From: Eutypella sp. D-1
Lineage: Eukaryota > Ascomycota > Sordariomycetes > Xylariales > Diatrypaceae
Length of the DNA: 64,000 nt
Assembly (NCBI GenBank): GCA_023313575.1
Contig: JAJTTP010000025.1
Span: forward strand, 310,001-374,000
Direction: 5' to 3'
The notes beneath the pieces were generated by a model. That model saw only the letters and a list, made by a program, of their open reading frames with translations. It did not search any database and was not told the origin of the DNA. Within the stretch, counting starts at the first letter, position 1; each line of letters opens with the position of its first letter. The position numbers and the translations under genes were made by a program. Positions 34,537-46,746 of the stretch are shown one piece after another.

Positions 34537-36555
34537 TTAAAGCTTCTTGAATACTCTTTCAAGGACGTTGGTAAGGATATCAGCTGATACTGCAGTTAGC
34601 ACTGACAATGATTTGCAGGAATACTACACCATGATAACGTGATGATGGAGTAATAAAATAATTCAAGATCTAGCATACCGTGCTCTTCTTGGAATATCAG
34701 CATGGGTCGTAGCCGAACAGACGTCTCTCCACAGCCGCCTATATGGACCCCTTTGTTACAAACCACCCATTCCATGGGTAGTCTCCCCTCTGATAACGGT
34801 CACGTGAAGATAGTGTTGCCAAGATGGGTCTTGGCAACTACCGTGTTGCCAAGGAGGGCCTTGGCAAGCACCCTTTTGGTGATGCCCCCTTTCCTATATA
34901 AAGGGTATGGGATCACTCCCATCTAGATAGTCTCTCTTTTAGCTAGCCAGCGATCAATCTAAGTATTTACCCTTCTACGCCCTTTGTTATCTAAAATCAA
35001 GACCAGTGGTGACGGCTTCGTTACACCCTTGCGCCTTCGCGAGCTTCAGGACTTCGTCGCGTCTAGGACTATCCCAAGCTAAGAAAGTACCTCGATACTT
35101 TCCACGCAAGTTCTGTATCTGACCAGGATAACGCCTTGCAAGCTCTTCCAGTTTTGAATAGAGATACTTGCCTACGGCAGCCGTCTTATCAATCAGACCG
35201 AGCCTCTCGATCTCATCGTATATGCCTTGGAAAAGTAACGCGCGTACAGGATCACCCATCCAAGTATTGAACTGTCGGTAGGGTTTATCCGGCCTCAGCG
35301 AGGAGTCGGCATAGAAGAAGCCTGCTGCTTGAGCCTTCTTGGAGAAGGTGACCATATCGGGTGGTGTCTCTAAATTCCAATGCTCATGGGCCCAAAACTT
35401 ACCCGTAGCCCCCACGCCAGTTTGCACCTCGTCAACGATTAACAAGACCCCATGGCGCTTGGTGATCTCGCGTAGCTGTTGAAAATAATATGGTGAGGCG
35501 TGGTTATCACCACCCTCGGACTGGATTGGCTCGATGACGGCAGCTACGACGGGCTGGTGAAACGAGGTGATGATGCGTTCAACTTCCCGTAAGCAGCGAT
35601 CTTCTTCCATCTTGTTTTCTGCCGCATATTCGGAAAGAGGGTACTTGAGCCTGGGGAAGGGAGCCACAGGCCAGTCAAAAGCTGGGATATCAAGTTTGTG
35701 AATCGGTTTACTGTGTGTGGTAGATAGACTGCCAAACAGTCGTCCGTGAAAGCCCCCTTCAAAGGAGAGAATCGAGTACTTGGGGGCTCCAGGGAGTTGA
35801 TTGATCATAGCGGAGTCTAACTCCTCTGCCGAGAAGGGCTTCCCACCGCGTTCCTGAGTCCGTCTCCAGATGAACGCAGCCTTATACGCGGTTTCGTTAG
35901 CGTCGGAACCTGTTGTGGCTGTAAATACCTGGTTTAATCCCTTTGGGGCGGCGCGTAGGATTCCAGCTCTCAGTGTTTTAGCCCAGTTGGACGGTGGAAA
36001 GTTACCCAGGGCTGGGCGGTTTATGATGGCACTGATCATGGCCCGCGATGAAGCGATCTCGGATAGACGCGGGTTGTTATATCCCAAGGGGATAGATGAT
36101 ATTTGTGCGAACCTAAATCACCATAATTACTCAATCAATACGTTTAGATAGATAGCGTGATGATCAAAGAGACTTACACGTCAAGGAGGATATTGCCATC
36201 AGCATCCGCAATGCTTAATTAGGAAGCAGGTTAGCACAGAAGTTCCGATTCGAGCAATAAGAAGATGACTATCATGGTTCTAGGAAAGTACTAACTAGTT
36301 GCCGCGACTTCTATCGTAGTCCACTAGCATATTCAGGCTACGCGTGTCGAAAACGCTGTCAAGGTCGCTGATGGCTTCCTGCGACCGGGGCCCCGGGATA
36401 CTGGTGCGAACAGCGGGCCGTGCAGGCTCATCGGAAAAGACGGAGGCATCTGCTTGGCGGCATGCGGTGCTACAGAATCCTCTCACACCAGGACGGAGAG
36501 TAGACAGCGGGGCCGAAGCCGCCGTAGCTAAAGGGCGACGGGCAAGTCTTAACAT
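34537..36555 (-). pseudogene. Class III (omega) aminotransferase, GABA/beta-alanine transaminase type, disrupted by a solo LTR
   Basis: Exons: 36555-36296 (mitochondrial-type leader MLRLARRPLATAASAP), 36213-36178, 36112 down to the insertion at 35026, then beyond the LTR 34753-34679 and 34583-34537. Family marks: NYIADADGNILLDV, GYNNPRLSEI, ATTGSDANETAYKAA, FEGGFHGR, EPIQSEGGDNHAS, LLIVDEVQTGVGATGKFW and the PLP-lysine segment TFSKKAQ. The frame enters the LTR after KAQG and stops after about 10 foreign residues at 34987. On the other side of the LTR the original C-terminus is still readable (GGCGETSVRLRPMLIF, an intron, then LTNVLERVFKKL). About 40 C-terminal residues are therefore lost from the translated product. 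Both sides are otherwise uncorrupted, so the break is recent. Confidence 0.92.
34754..35025 (+). mobile_element. Solo LTR (272 bp) inserted in the aminotransferase gene
   Basis: Begins TGTTACA and ends CGTTACA, i.e. TG...CA. It is flanked by a perfect 5-bp target duplication, CCCTT, at 34749-34753 and 35026-35030. Inside are a TATATAAAGG box near 34896 and repeated GCCAAG-type palindromes near 34818-34870. A diverged, inverted relative lies at about 51950-52233. No internal retrotransposon genes are present, as expected after LTR-LTR recombination. Confidence 0.93.
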
Positions 36556-37332
36556 TGGGTCGAGAAAGTCCCTGTAATAAATCGAGAGATGACTAGATAT
36601 CAAAGATTGGTGATGCTTTGATCCTCCTTTCCCTTACGTGCTACAACCCTGATGAGGCGAAAACCAGTGGATGAAATAGGCAATAGGGGTCGGATGTCTT
36701 GTATCTTGTATAGCTAGTACGCTGCATTTAACAGCAACCTACCTCTATACTTGTTTCTATTTCGGGATTTCCGAGTATTGCCATATATCCTGATTGTCTT
36801 GCTAATTGAAGCTGGGGAAGGTGGAGATATGCCAATGCTCTCCATAGATGCCCATCTCTCTTTAGGGTAGTTACCTAATAAGGTAAGTACCTTTGTGTAG
36901 CTGGTTTCCAACTAGTCTTGAATAGTACTGGCCTCTCAATAGCTTATATAGAGGGTCCGACGTAGGTACAGCGAATAGAAAACTGAAGTACGCCAAGACA
37001 GAGTTGTCGCCAATCAAACAACATTATATCTGCTTCTGTCGTAGGGAGATCCATATTAGATTTATACTAAATCCTTCTAGTTTTCCATGGAAGTACAAAA
37101 GACTCCACCATCGATTACCCCATTACGGCGCGGAGACTTTCCTGATTGAAAACCTGCCCGGTTCAGGCTCGGTTATCATTCACACTGACCGGCCGGTAGC
37201 CTCTCCAGGTTCTCTACCTAGTGGCCATGTTATGACACCACTTTCCTCCTACGTATGAAATGTTGAGAGAAAGGGATAAGGAAGGAGAGCGCGGGAAAGA
37301 GGGTATGCTCTTCTTTCGCAATCTCTCGCACC
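36556..37332. other. Divergent promoter region, aminotransferase / Zn2Cys6 regulator
   Basis: 777 bp with no gene. It holds the two divergent promoters. A GGCCGG palindromic patch at 37189-37196 lies near the regulator start; nothing else recognised. Confidence 0.4.
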
Positions 37333-39682
37333 ATGACTTCCTCCACTAAAGTTCAGTATACCCGAACCTTTACCGGCTGTCGTACATGTCGCAGCAGACA
37401 CGCCAAATGCGATGAGGCCCAGCCAACCTGCGGAACCTGTAAAAGGCTTGGCTTAGATTGTGGGGGTTACGGCTCTCGCCTGTTCTGGATGACGGATGAG
37501 GTGCCGTCATCCCTGCGACAGGAACAGCAGCAGAGCCATCGGAACCCCGAATATCGATATCCACTGTTTTCCGGTATGCCTGCCCCGGACGCCTTTTCCC
37601 TGCCTCTCAGTAGGTGGGTATACACTCCGAGGCTGACTGTTTAGAACTTGACCGACGCTTGATGAGCGATGAGCTATTGGGTAGCCTTGGCGGCTATTCG
37701 CCGCTCCAGGTGCTCGCGGACATTGACACCGCTTGTGAACAGGTTGAGGGCTCTGGCAGGACTATGGCCACCCTGGCTAAAGGCCCTTTTGGTGTTTTCC
37801 AAGTTACTCCGCCGTCGCCAACGGCGCAGCCGCCGACACCAGACCCAACACCGAGTTGTCACTCATCCGAGGATGTGGCTAATACCGACTTTGGCCCTGA
37901 CGAAATAATTGAAGTGGTAGGGAACTCACAAGATGACTGGCCAAGCCGATTGTGCGATGAAAATTCCGACATGTTCGTGGAGGCATTGGATCCATCTTTA
38001 GCATTCAACACACATGGGCATAGCAGTTCGGACCGGCTTCTGATGCAAGACGCTTCCGTGGCCCATGCTTTCTTTCCAGGCGCGCCTGTCGAGGACACTG
38101 TACCTCTCTTTGACCCCAACTTCGGTTCACACACCATGGAGCAGGGCCTCCATATTAACGACACAGGGGCTCCTAATAATTCGTCGCCCCAACTAAATAT
38201 CCCGCCTGTCCCCTCACCAAGGGGACTTCTTCAAGATCTTGGATCCTCGCCGGCTCTCCCCGGGACCGCGGAGCCTCTACTTCGTTACTACAAACAGTGC
38301 ATTGATAATATCTCCTCTAACTTGAATCATCCAAGACGAACTTCTCCGTGGCAACTGATATTCCTTCCCTATGCCCTTGAGACATTCGCTGAACTTTCAT
38401 TATGGAATGGAGCATCACACACTCGCTCCTGTATCTTCTATACCCTACTGGCTCATAGTGCCTTTCATTTGCATCAGTCTAATGAGCAGGATAACTTTGC
38501 AAAGTATTGGCGGGATGTTGGCACTCAACACCAGAAAAAGGCTCAGAGTGACCTACGAAACGCGTTGCAGTTTGAAGTGCTTGGGGAAAGGCACGCCAAG
38601 TATACAGAGCTCTTGATGGCTATTCTTGCCATGGGCATGACGTCGGTGAGTCATTGAATCTACGCGATATGTACTGATGCTAATGTAGCCAAATTTCGTA
38701 GCTTTATAATGGTGCGCATGCTTTCAAAGCTTTTCTCATGGATGCCGAGCGTCTCATCCGCCTCCGCGGGCTGCCGAAACAGAAATCATTCAAGATTCGC
38801 ATCCTTCACCACATGTACACTCACTTACGAATAATGTCTGAGAGTATATCGTTCTCACCAGACATTGGAGGCGGCGGAAACAACACAGTCGGCCCACTAG
38901 GGCCATCGCACATGCGTACATTCCATGTCGCTGTCGATTCGCTGAACATCGGCCTCGACCCAGCCCAGGAAAAGAACGCAGATCTCGGCTTTAACGACAT
39001 TCATCTAGATTTCCAAGGCCGTTGGCAGCACACGCTTTATCCAATCATATATGGTATCCCCGAGTCACTCATGACACTGCTGTCGCAAACCATATCGCTT
39101 TCGAATGAAAAGGCACGACTGGAATCAATCGCGAAGACAGATAATAGAGTGTCTGTCGCATTGGCAGACCATGTGAAAACACTAGAGGGTAATATATGGT
39201 CCTGGTCCCCGCCCCCAGAACCAGCAGGTCCAGAACGACCAGAGCACCTGGCGCACGGTTCGGATCAGGGTGAGCTCATCCACCATCCACAGGCCCGGCT
39301 CATGGCCCAAGCCATCCACTCCGCGCTCATAATCTACTTTTACCGCCGAGTGTACAACATGAGCGCTATGATCGTGCAGGACCTCGTCCGTAGGACTCTA
39401 GATAATCTCGAGGGTTGCACCGATCAGACAATCAACGACCCGGATTTCTCCACCAGCCTTGCATGGCCAGCTTTCATCGTCGCGTGCGAGGCAGCGACAC
39501 CGGAGCTCGAAGAAAGATCGCTTAATTACCTCAAAGCTGTAGAGGTACGTGGCGGCGCCTGCTTCACCCCTAAGCCAGCTAGCTTGATTGTCTCCATGAT
39601 CCGTCACAGACGACAAACCACAGGACAATGGACGATAAGCTGGCCCGACGTCCTAACAGGGGATGCGAATACAACTTCATAA
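37333..39682 (+). CDS. Zn2Cys6 transcription factor (about 740 aa)
   Basis: Three exons: 37333-37573, 37645-38645 and 38702-39682. The zinc cluster is at the very N-terminus: C16-x2-C19-x6-C26-x6-C33-x2-C36-x6-C43. The first join (donor GTATGC, acceptor TTTAG after a CTGAC branch point) reads YPLFS|ELDRRLMSDE. The second reads GMTS|LYNGAHAFKAF. The C-terminal half has the alternating Leu-rich helices of fungal-specific TF domains (RLIRLRGLP...ILHHMYTHLRIMSES), as in regulators with an N-terminal cluster and ARCA-like C-terminal domain. It lies between the aminotransferase and aldolase genes and probably controls the second block. Confidence 0.88.
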
Positions 39683-40687
39683 ATGGAAGTTCATACAGGT
39701 CTAATAGAAGCTGCTGTGTATGTGATGTCGTTGTCACTGATGCTGCCGCTCTAGCCTTAGTGCTTTTCTATCGTCTGTAACAGGATGTGTGTGTCACACG
39801 GGGGGGTATCCCCATATAGGATTGGCACTGCTAAGGACCTGTTGGCTGCTAAGAATGGAGATAAGAATATATGGCGCCTAACGGGCGTTAGAATGGATAT
39901 AACAGACTGGAGATATAACACCTTCTTTGAGATACGTACTCCGTACGATTGTATATAAATACCAGACCTATCCTCCGGCCCTCTCCCAGATGGATAGAAG
40001 GGCATCGCACCCTTGAAGGACTTTAGTCAATTATTAGCTGAATCTGATATCCTATATCCAAGCCATAACCCCTCCTTGTCACAGTGTGCACGAATGCGGA
40101 GTATGATTATTTGTCGCGTTTTAAAGACTGCAGGAGTATATAGATAATGGTAACTGCAATATTAGCATCTGGAAGAGAAATATCATTATGAAGATAGTGG
40201 TGAGAAGTCTGGGTTGCAGGGCAAGTTACGTTGCAGTCAAAATACAGACCTTGTAGCAATACCTGCTAAAACCACTAAGGAAAATATCTGTTAGCGGTAT
40301 TCTGTAGCCTATGTTAGTAAACATGTCGCTAAAATATAGTGCTATCGACATTTATAGTAACATGCAGCGCAACGCATTGCGTTTTTCATAGTGAAGATGT
40401 ACCAGCCAAACTTTTGAATGCTACCCTCGTACGAAGTTGGTCGGATGGAAAGGTCCTGCTACTACTCTTACTCAGGCAATCTTCGGACTTAAGCTTTCCT
40501 GCTCTACTATTTTCGATTTACCCCTTATAGTAGTCCCACTTTAAGAGCTTCAACTGTCAGCGACATATTCTTACAGTATCCGATTCTGATTCCCAAGACC
40601 GTTTATATAGAATCTGATTGGCATATATCTAGCTGAATGTGCTCACTATACATTCCGTCCATCAGTTCCCATCCCAGCTGCTGTTTA
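39683..40687. other. Intergenic region holding a solo LTR
   Basis: Contains the 294-bp LTR at 39790-40083 and otherwise no gene; AT-rich after 40090. Confidence 0.5.
39790..40083 (+). mobile_element. Solo LTR, family B copy 1 (294 bp)
   Basis: Starts TGTCACACGGGG, ends TCCTTGTCACA. It is closely similar along its whole length and in the same orientation to the copy at 55406-55696. The flanks ATGTG and GTGTG match at four of five positions, a plausible decayed target duplication. No internal domain. Confidence 0.85.
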
Positions 40688-41584
40688 TTATACTGTTTTT
40701 ATATCAGCAGCATTCAAGTGAGAAGCCAGCTCCACCCTCAGCTCATCTTCTAGGAGTGCGAAGGGCTTCCTCACACCACCAGTTTTCCAGCCTCGAAGCT
40801 CCATCCCTGTTTTGATGGCAGCGGCGTAGTTATGCGACTCGAGAAATTTACACACGGGCCAAATCTTGGTCCAGAGCTCGCGGGCCTTGACGAGATCTCC
40901 GCGGACAGCAAGAGCCTCCCAGAGCTCCATAGATAGCTCAGGAATGATGTTCGTGGCGCCCCACACAGACCCCTTAGCACCAGCAGCCAGCCCGTAAAAA
41001 GTGAGCGTGTCCCAGCCGTTAAAAGCAGTGATGCGATCGTGCAATCCGAACAGCAGCTCGGTCAGTCCCGGGGCATTACCCGATGTATTTTTGAGGTACT
41101 TGACGCCCACTTCAGACAGCCCCGCGATCTGATGTGGTTCCAGGGTCACGCTGCTAGCCGACGGGATGTTGTAATACATGATGGGCAGGCCGTCAGTAGC
41201 CTTACTGATATCAGACATGAACGCGCGGAGCTGGGTGAGGTTCAACGCGTCATAGAATGGGGGAACAATCATCAACGCTGCGGCGCCCGCTTTCGCGGCA
41301 TGCTGGGACAGGTGGACCACCTCAGCCGTCGAAAGGCCGCCGACGCCGGCAATGACAGGCACTCGGCCGGCTGCCGACTTGATGCATTGCTCTACCAGCG
41401 TCTTACGCTCCTGAGTAGATAACGTGACAAACTCGCCGGTACTACCCCCTGGGACGAGGCCGTGAACTCCCGCATTGATCAAGCGCTGGATGTGCGCGTC
41501 TAATTCGGCTACATCAATTGAACCGTCGGCGGCAAAGGGGGTAATCAGGGCAACCATAATGCCCTTGAGCTCTTGAGGGGCCAT
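40688..41584 (-). CDS. DapA-family aldolase/synthase (298 aa)
   Basis: Single-exon gene encoding a (beta/alpha)8 class I aldolase. Key sites: GGSTGE at 46-51 (the GxTGE carboxylate-binding loop), Tyr137/138 in IMYYN and Schiff-base Lys165 in VKYLKNTSGN. Length is normal for DHDPS/N-acetylneuraminate lyase/2-keto-3-deoxy-aldonate aldolases. Fungi make lysine by the aminoadipate route, so lysine synthesis is not expected. A catabolic keto-acid aldolase or 5-dehydro-4-deoxyglucarate-dehydratase-like role is more likely. It is a second, clearly different member of the family that also opens the cluster at 6.2 kb. Confidence 0.92.
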   Translation of the reverse strand: MAPQELKGIMVALITPFAADGSIDVAELDAHIQRLINAGVHGLVPGGSTGEFVTLSTQERKTLVEQCIKSAAGRVPVIAGVGGLSTAEVVHLSQHAAKAGAAALMIVPPFYDALNLTQLRAFMSDISKATDGLPIMYYNIPSASSVTLEPHQIAGLSEVGVKYLKNTSGNAPGLTELLFGLHDRITAFNGWDTLTFYGLAAGAKGSVWGATNIIPELSMELWEALAVRGDLVKARELWTKIWPVCKFLESHNYAAAIKTGMELRGWKTGGVRKPFALLEDELRVELASHLNAADIKTV

Positions 41585-42951
41585 CTTGAAGGATTTGATG
41601 GAAGAATTATGCCTAAGGGGATAATTGGATAGAGGAGAGAGTGCGTGGTGTCAGATGGTCGAGCAAAAGTAATAATGATATCGTGTTATGCCACCTCTCA
41701 AACTGCATAGGCTATATCTATGCGTCTGGTATGGCTCCTTGTAACGATGAACTAGCTGATGACAGCAAGACAAAAGGACTTCGTGCCTTGGAAAACGAGC
41801 TACATATTTACATGATAATTTTTACGGCTTGCGTCCGCCATCACATTACATATGCGCCTACCAGGCTCGTGAGGAGGTGGTGTTGAAGGCGATATCTCAA
41901 AGGAAACGGTAGGTTTCCGCGGTGTTGGGTGGGTCAAGGTGTGGGGTCTATGAAACCTGGAGATCAGATTACCCCATGCTTTCTCGGAAGGCCCCAGAGT
42001 AAGTAATTAGTCGCTTGTTAAATACAATTACTTTGCATTCTAGACTGGATGCGTCCGGCAAAGTTTACCGAATCCAGACGTTTTGCTAGGAGGCATTGGT
42101 AATCTTTCAGTTCGAGAGGCAAATCCAGCTATCTATCTCAAGACCTAATTCGGGGAAACGAGTCGTGATCACTACATGTAGTCTGTCTGGCAACTCTGGA
42201 TGTTCTGAATGGGGACTGGTTCGACTCTGCTTGTATTGCTTTACCTTCCGTGACAATGGTGACATGTCCAACTGTGCCTGTCATACCATAACACATGAGT
42301 TACCCAGCTTCGTTAGTGTATACGTCCTCCTACGAAGTCGGCGTGCGAAACTCTTTGGTTCTTGGCAAATTGATCTACAATTGCTTTAAGAACAAGAGCA
42401 CGGCCAAAAACGGGCCCCGGGGAAGCCGCTAATAGCCCTACTAGACCGCTGAGATAACCTGTTAGAAGGGCCATTTAGCAGAGCTAGCGCTGTCATGGTG
42501 TCTACCCAGGGATTATTAAAGAAATTCAATGTAGGTGTTCGCACTAGATAGGCTTTGACCTGCCAAACACCGAAGACTTTTGAATACTGCCTTCGTATCG
42601 CTATACACCCCTTATAGACTTCGTTCTTCATCCGTGCTCTGATTTATCAGACAAGTTGTCTTAAATTTACATGACTTATGAATGAGATAGCACGATGAGG
42701 ACTGGTGCATCGAGTTATATCTGCTTAATTTTGATTTTGCTTCAAAACAGTAAAGGTATACACTATACCTATCTGATTGAGAATAACTAAGTAGAAGAGA
42801 AGGTACCCAAACAGATGTGAAGTAATGTCATTAGGGCTATGAACGATAATTACATTTTAACCTAGAGCGCCCGAGCAGCCATATATTCCCCCCAAAAAAA
42901 TCGGCAGTTTCCTCTCGCGCCGTATTCGCACGCACATCATCAGATTTTCGT
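41585..42951. other. Intergenic region, no gene seen
   Basis: 1.37 kb with only feature-less ORFs (for example 42096-42389). No repeat recognised. Confidence 0.45.
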
Positions 42952-44380
42952 TTAAAGCTTGGCTAAGATTCCGTCTGAGTTAAGGTAGGCCAAGTGCCCC
43001 CTAGTGATGTCCTTGATCGTTCGGCATCTATAATCTTTTGTTAGTGAAGGTACAAATGTGCCTTAGGGACGGAGAGGAGGTGAGAACATAGAGTGGGGGC
43101 TGGTGTTCACCCACCCTGCAAGAGCCATGGCAATTTTGAACTCGGCTCTGAGAATCTTGATTGCCAACTCGATACCCTCCTGTCCGTTATACTATAGTGC
43201 AAGTACAAGCTGTGTCAGTGTTTATCTATTGCTTTTACGTAAGGGTTTATTTAAACGTACCGCAAGTCCCCAGATAGGTATTCTTCCTATGAAGCAGTGG
43301 CAAGCTCCCATCGCAAGCGCCTTGAATATATCGGTCCCCCGGCGAATACCTCCGTCCACGGCGATGGGAATCTTGCCCGCGGCCGCGATGGCACACTCGC
43401 GCAGTGCATCCAGAGTGGAGGGCACACCATCCAACTGCCGACCACCATGGTTGGACACAACGATGCCATCAAGACCGTGGCGGATCGCTAAAACGACGTC
43501 ATCAGCAGTGTAAATCCCCTTAACCCAAAGCTGCAATTTTGTGTGGGAGCGCAGCCATGTGATAGCCGTCTCCCAATCTAAGGATGGATCAAAGTCGTGT
43601 TTTCCGGGTCTGTCAGCATTGGTCTCGTCCCCGCTTAGTTCGCTCTTGCCGTCGGAGAGCAAGTTAGGCCACTCCATATCGTCCGGCAGCGTGAAGTTGT
43701 TGCGGTACTCGTTTAGCCTCCGTCCAAGAAGTGGTGTGTCTACGGAGAGAAATATCGCCTTGTATCCCGACGCTGAAAGGAGATAAGGACCCAAGTTACT
43801 ATGTCAGCGTTGCATAATCACATATGATCATGGTTTTAGCCCTCTCACCTTCGGCTCGTTGCAGTATCTGGAGTGTTGTTTGTCGGTCTCGTAGCACACA
43901 GAGCTGCATCACATAAGGGTTTCCCAACCCTTGGGCTGCCACGCTCTCCATAGATTCAGTCGCATAAGAGGACAATCCCATACACAGTCCGAACTTTGCG
44001 GCCGCGCGAGATGTAGCGAGCTCGCCATCTGGATGTGCCAGCCGATGCATGGCTGTTGGGCTAAAGCCCAATGGCAGAGCCGTCTTGAAACCAAATATTT
44101 CCCCGGATAAGTCGATGTTCTCTACGTTGACTAAAACGCGAGGCCGAATCTTATATCGATTGAATGCTTCTTCGTTGTCCTTCAGTGTTACCAAGTCCAT
44201 AGCACCCTCGTTGAAGTAGTCTGTAACGCCGTAAGTTAGGAAGTGAACGACCTACGGTTACAGCTCGAAGAATCTACTTCACCTACCTCTATACATCTTA
44301 GGCAATTTGGAACTGCCCTGCTCCTTCAGATCATCGATGGTGTTGACCAATGGGTCCCACGTCGCTCCACGATTAGCCAT
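42952..44380 (-). CDS. FMN-dependent alpha-hydroxy-acid oxidase/dehydrogenase (glycolate/lactate oxidase-like, 376 aa)
   Basis: Five exons: 44380-44287, 44220-43849, 43772-43261, 43191-43115 and 43027-42952. The joins give KMYR|DYFNEGAMD, QRAE|ASGYKAIF, WGLA|YNGQEGIEL and MALAG|CRTIKDI. The TIM-barrel FMN enzyme has [29 protein letters not shown], the active-site VSNHGGRQLDGVPSTLDAL and phosphate-binding [19 protein letters not shown]. Unlike the enzyme at 18.3 kb it has no cytochrome b5 domain, so oxygen rather than cytochrome c may be the acceptor. No C-terminal SKL-type signal is present; it ends ILAKL, and AKL could be a weak peroxisomal PTS1. Confidence 0.9.
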
Positions 44381-45062
44381 GGTGTACCTTGAATAGAATG
44401 GATGAGCAGAGATTAGCCGAGAGTAAGTGTGAGAAGAGAACCAAGATGTGACAAAGGTGGCAAGTATACTTCTAGATGTACAAAGCTAGGTAAGCTAGAA
44501 AATTGACTGTATCAGCAAGCGGTCGGAGAGTTTTGTACTGTTCCGTAGGTGGGAGGCCCTCTGGACGGTTGAGCTCACCGCGAGCGACCAGTGGATCTAA
44601 TTATTTTCCCATGGCGTGAAACTCTAAGAATCTATGATCCATTCCATCATTGCCTGGAACATGTGAGAGAGTCCAATAACTCAACTATAAAATCGCGGCG
44701 TGGATTTCCACTCGTCGTGGAAACCTTCCTGCCTGGGAACGCCGAGCTAGGTGAGGGTGTGGGGCAATCCCCACGCGGGGGGCAGGTCTAGCGCATACCG
44801 GATACAGCTGCTGGAGATTGTGCAAGCCTGGTAGTTGTAGTTTAGCACAGTGAAAAGGCATCTCACTGGCGATAAACGACAAGCTTTGGGGGACTGAGAT
44901 CGTAAGAAGAGTCCACTTGCCCGAATAAGTGGGAACCTAGATCATGTCTACCCACAGGAGAGACTGTAGACTGATAAAAGAGATCATCCCGAACACTGGA
45001 CACCCCCCAGTAACGAATATGCCAGAGCAATCAAACTAGAGTTCTGCATTGATGGCTACAGG
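44381..45062. other. Divergent promoter region, FMN oxidase / semialdehyde dehydrogenase
   Basis: 682 bp between divergent genes. A GTGGGG-x3-CCCCAC inverted repeat occurs near 44757-44773. No gene seen. Confidence 0.4.
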
Positions 45063-46746
45063 ATGTATGTCTCACGAGTTACTCGACGCGTACCCTCGCA
45101 CGCTGGCGTCATGTTGCGTGCAGCTTACACGACTCTAAGACAACCGTGGCCTACGACCCATGAGAGGATTCTGAACCCAGAATCTACACGAAACTTCATT
45201 GGGAACAAGCTCAGTAATTCATCAGCAAGCAAATGGATTGATGTCCACGACCCGGCTACGAATAACGTCGTTACCCGGGTGCCTGAATCCACGAATGACG
45301 AGCTTAAGGCCGCGGTAAAGGCAGCGGAGGATGCATTTCCGGCCTGGAAAGACACTGGCATTCTTCGGCGACAACAGATCATGTTCAATTTTGTGCGACT
45401 AATTCGGGAAAATTGGGACCGGCTTGCCGCGTCTATCACGCTTGAGCAGGGAAAAACCTTCGCGGATGCTCGTGGAGATGTGCTCCGTGGTTTGCAAGTG
45501 GCCGAGACGGCATGTGGCATCACAACCCAGATTACAGGTGAAGTTCTTGAAGTGGCCAAGGATATGGAAACGAGAAGCTACAGAGAGCCTCTCGGAGTGG
45601 TTGCAGCGATCTGCCCTTTTAGTAAGTAACGAGAGACCGATCTTCTGGCATGTTATTGATAACTAATCTTGCACCTATTGAGATTTTCCCGCCATGATCC
45701 CTCTGTGGTCCATTCCAATCGCCACAATTACTGGCAACACTCTTGTCCTCAAGCCCTCTGAACGCGACCCTGGCGCTGCCATGATTCTCGCCGAACTTAG
45801 CAAAGAGGCAGGCTTCCCAGATGGCGTTATAAATATTATCCACGGAACGCATCGGGCAGTGGATTTCATTCTTGACGAGCCGTCTATCAAAGCAATCAGC
45901 TTCGTCGGTGGTAATGCCGCTGGCGAGTATATTTACCAACGCGGTTCAGCCAACGGTAAACGGGTGCAGGCTAATCTTGGAGCAAAAAATCACGCTGTTA
46001 TACTTCCGGATTGCAATAAAGCAAGCACGATTAACGCCATTTCTGGAGCTGCTTTTGGAGCTGCTGGTCAGCGTTGTATGGCACTTAGCACAGTTGTCCT
46101 CGTCGGGTCCGATATCACGGAGTCGTGGGTTGAAGACCTGGTCGCATCTGCTAAGACGCTACGGACAGATGGTGGATTCGAGGAAGGCGCGGACCTGGGG
46201 CCTGTCATCAGTCCTCATTCCAAGGCACGAATCGAATCTCTCATTGCGTCGGCCGAGGAAGAGGGTGCTACTATCGCCCTCGACGGTCGCAGTTATGCAC
46301 CTCCGAAGTACCCGTCTGGCAACTTCATCGGCCCAACCATTATTACCAATGTGAAGCCCAACATGAAGTGTTACAGAGAAGAAATCTTCGGTCCCGTTCT
46401 CCTGGTGATGGCAGCGGATACACTGAAGGACGCAACAGACTTGATCAATAGGAACGAATATGGCAATGGTGTCGCTATTTTTACCAACTCTGGTAGCAAG
46501 GCAGCATGATTCCAGAAAAATGTCGAGGCGGGGCAGGTCGGCGTTAACGTTCCAATTCCTGTACCGTTGCCTATGTTCAGCTTTACTGGCAACAAGAAAA
46601 GCGTGGCCGGTGGAGGCTTGAGCACTTTCTACGGAAAGCCAGGTCTCAATTTCTACACGCAGACCAAAACTGTCACAAGCTTATGGAGGGCAGAGGAAGA
46701 CTCAGATATCCACGGCAAAAGCGTGAACATGCCTACTCAGAGTTGA
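45063..46746 (+). pseudogene. Methylmalonate-semialdehyde dehydrogenase-type (ALDH6-like) enzyme with in-frame TGA
   Basis: Two exons: 45063-45621 and from 45683, with a 61-nt intron. The join gives [12 protein letters not shown], diagnostic for CoA-acylating methylmalonate/malonate-semialdehyde dehydrogenases. Also seen: [33 protein letters not shown], catalytic C318 in [11 protein letters not shown] and [10 protein letters not shown] basic N-terminus looks like a mitochondrial presequence. The frame is stopped by TGA at 46507-46509 (codon 462), where relatives have a basic residue. The same frame then continues for 78 codons with perfect family sequence ([20 protein letters not shown], then [17 protein letters not shown]) to a TGA at 46744. 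A single C-to-T change (CGA to TGA) explains it. Sequencing error or readthrough cannot be excluded. Confidence 0.88.

Noticed and set aside
43541..43786. Plus-strand ORF inside the FMN oxidase gene
   Set aside because: Antisense shadow of an exon with strong family motifs.
46487..46520. GT...AG interval that could splice out the TGA in the semialdehyde dehydrogenase
   Set aside because: Only 23 nt long, well below the 50-120 nt introns seen elsewhere in the window.
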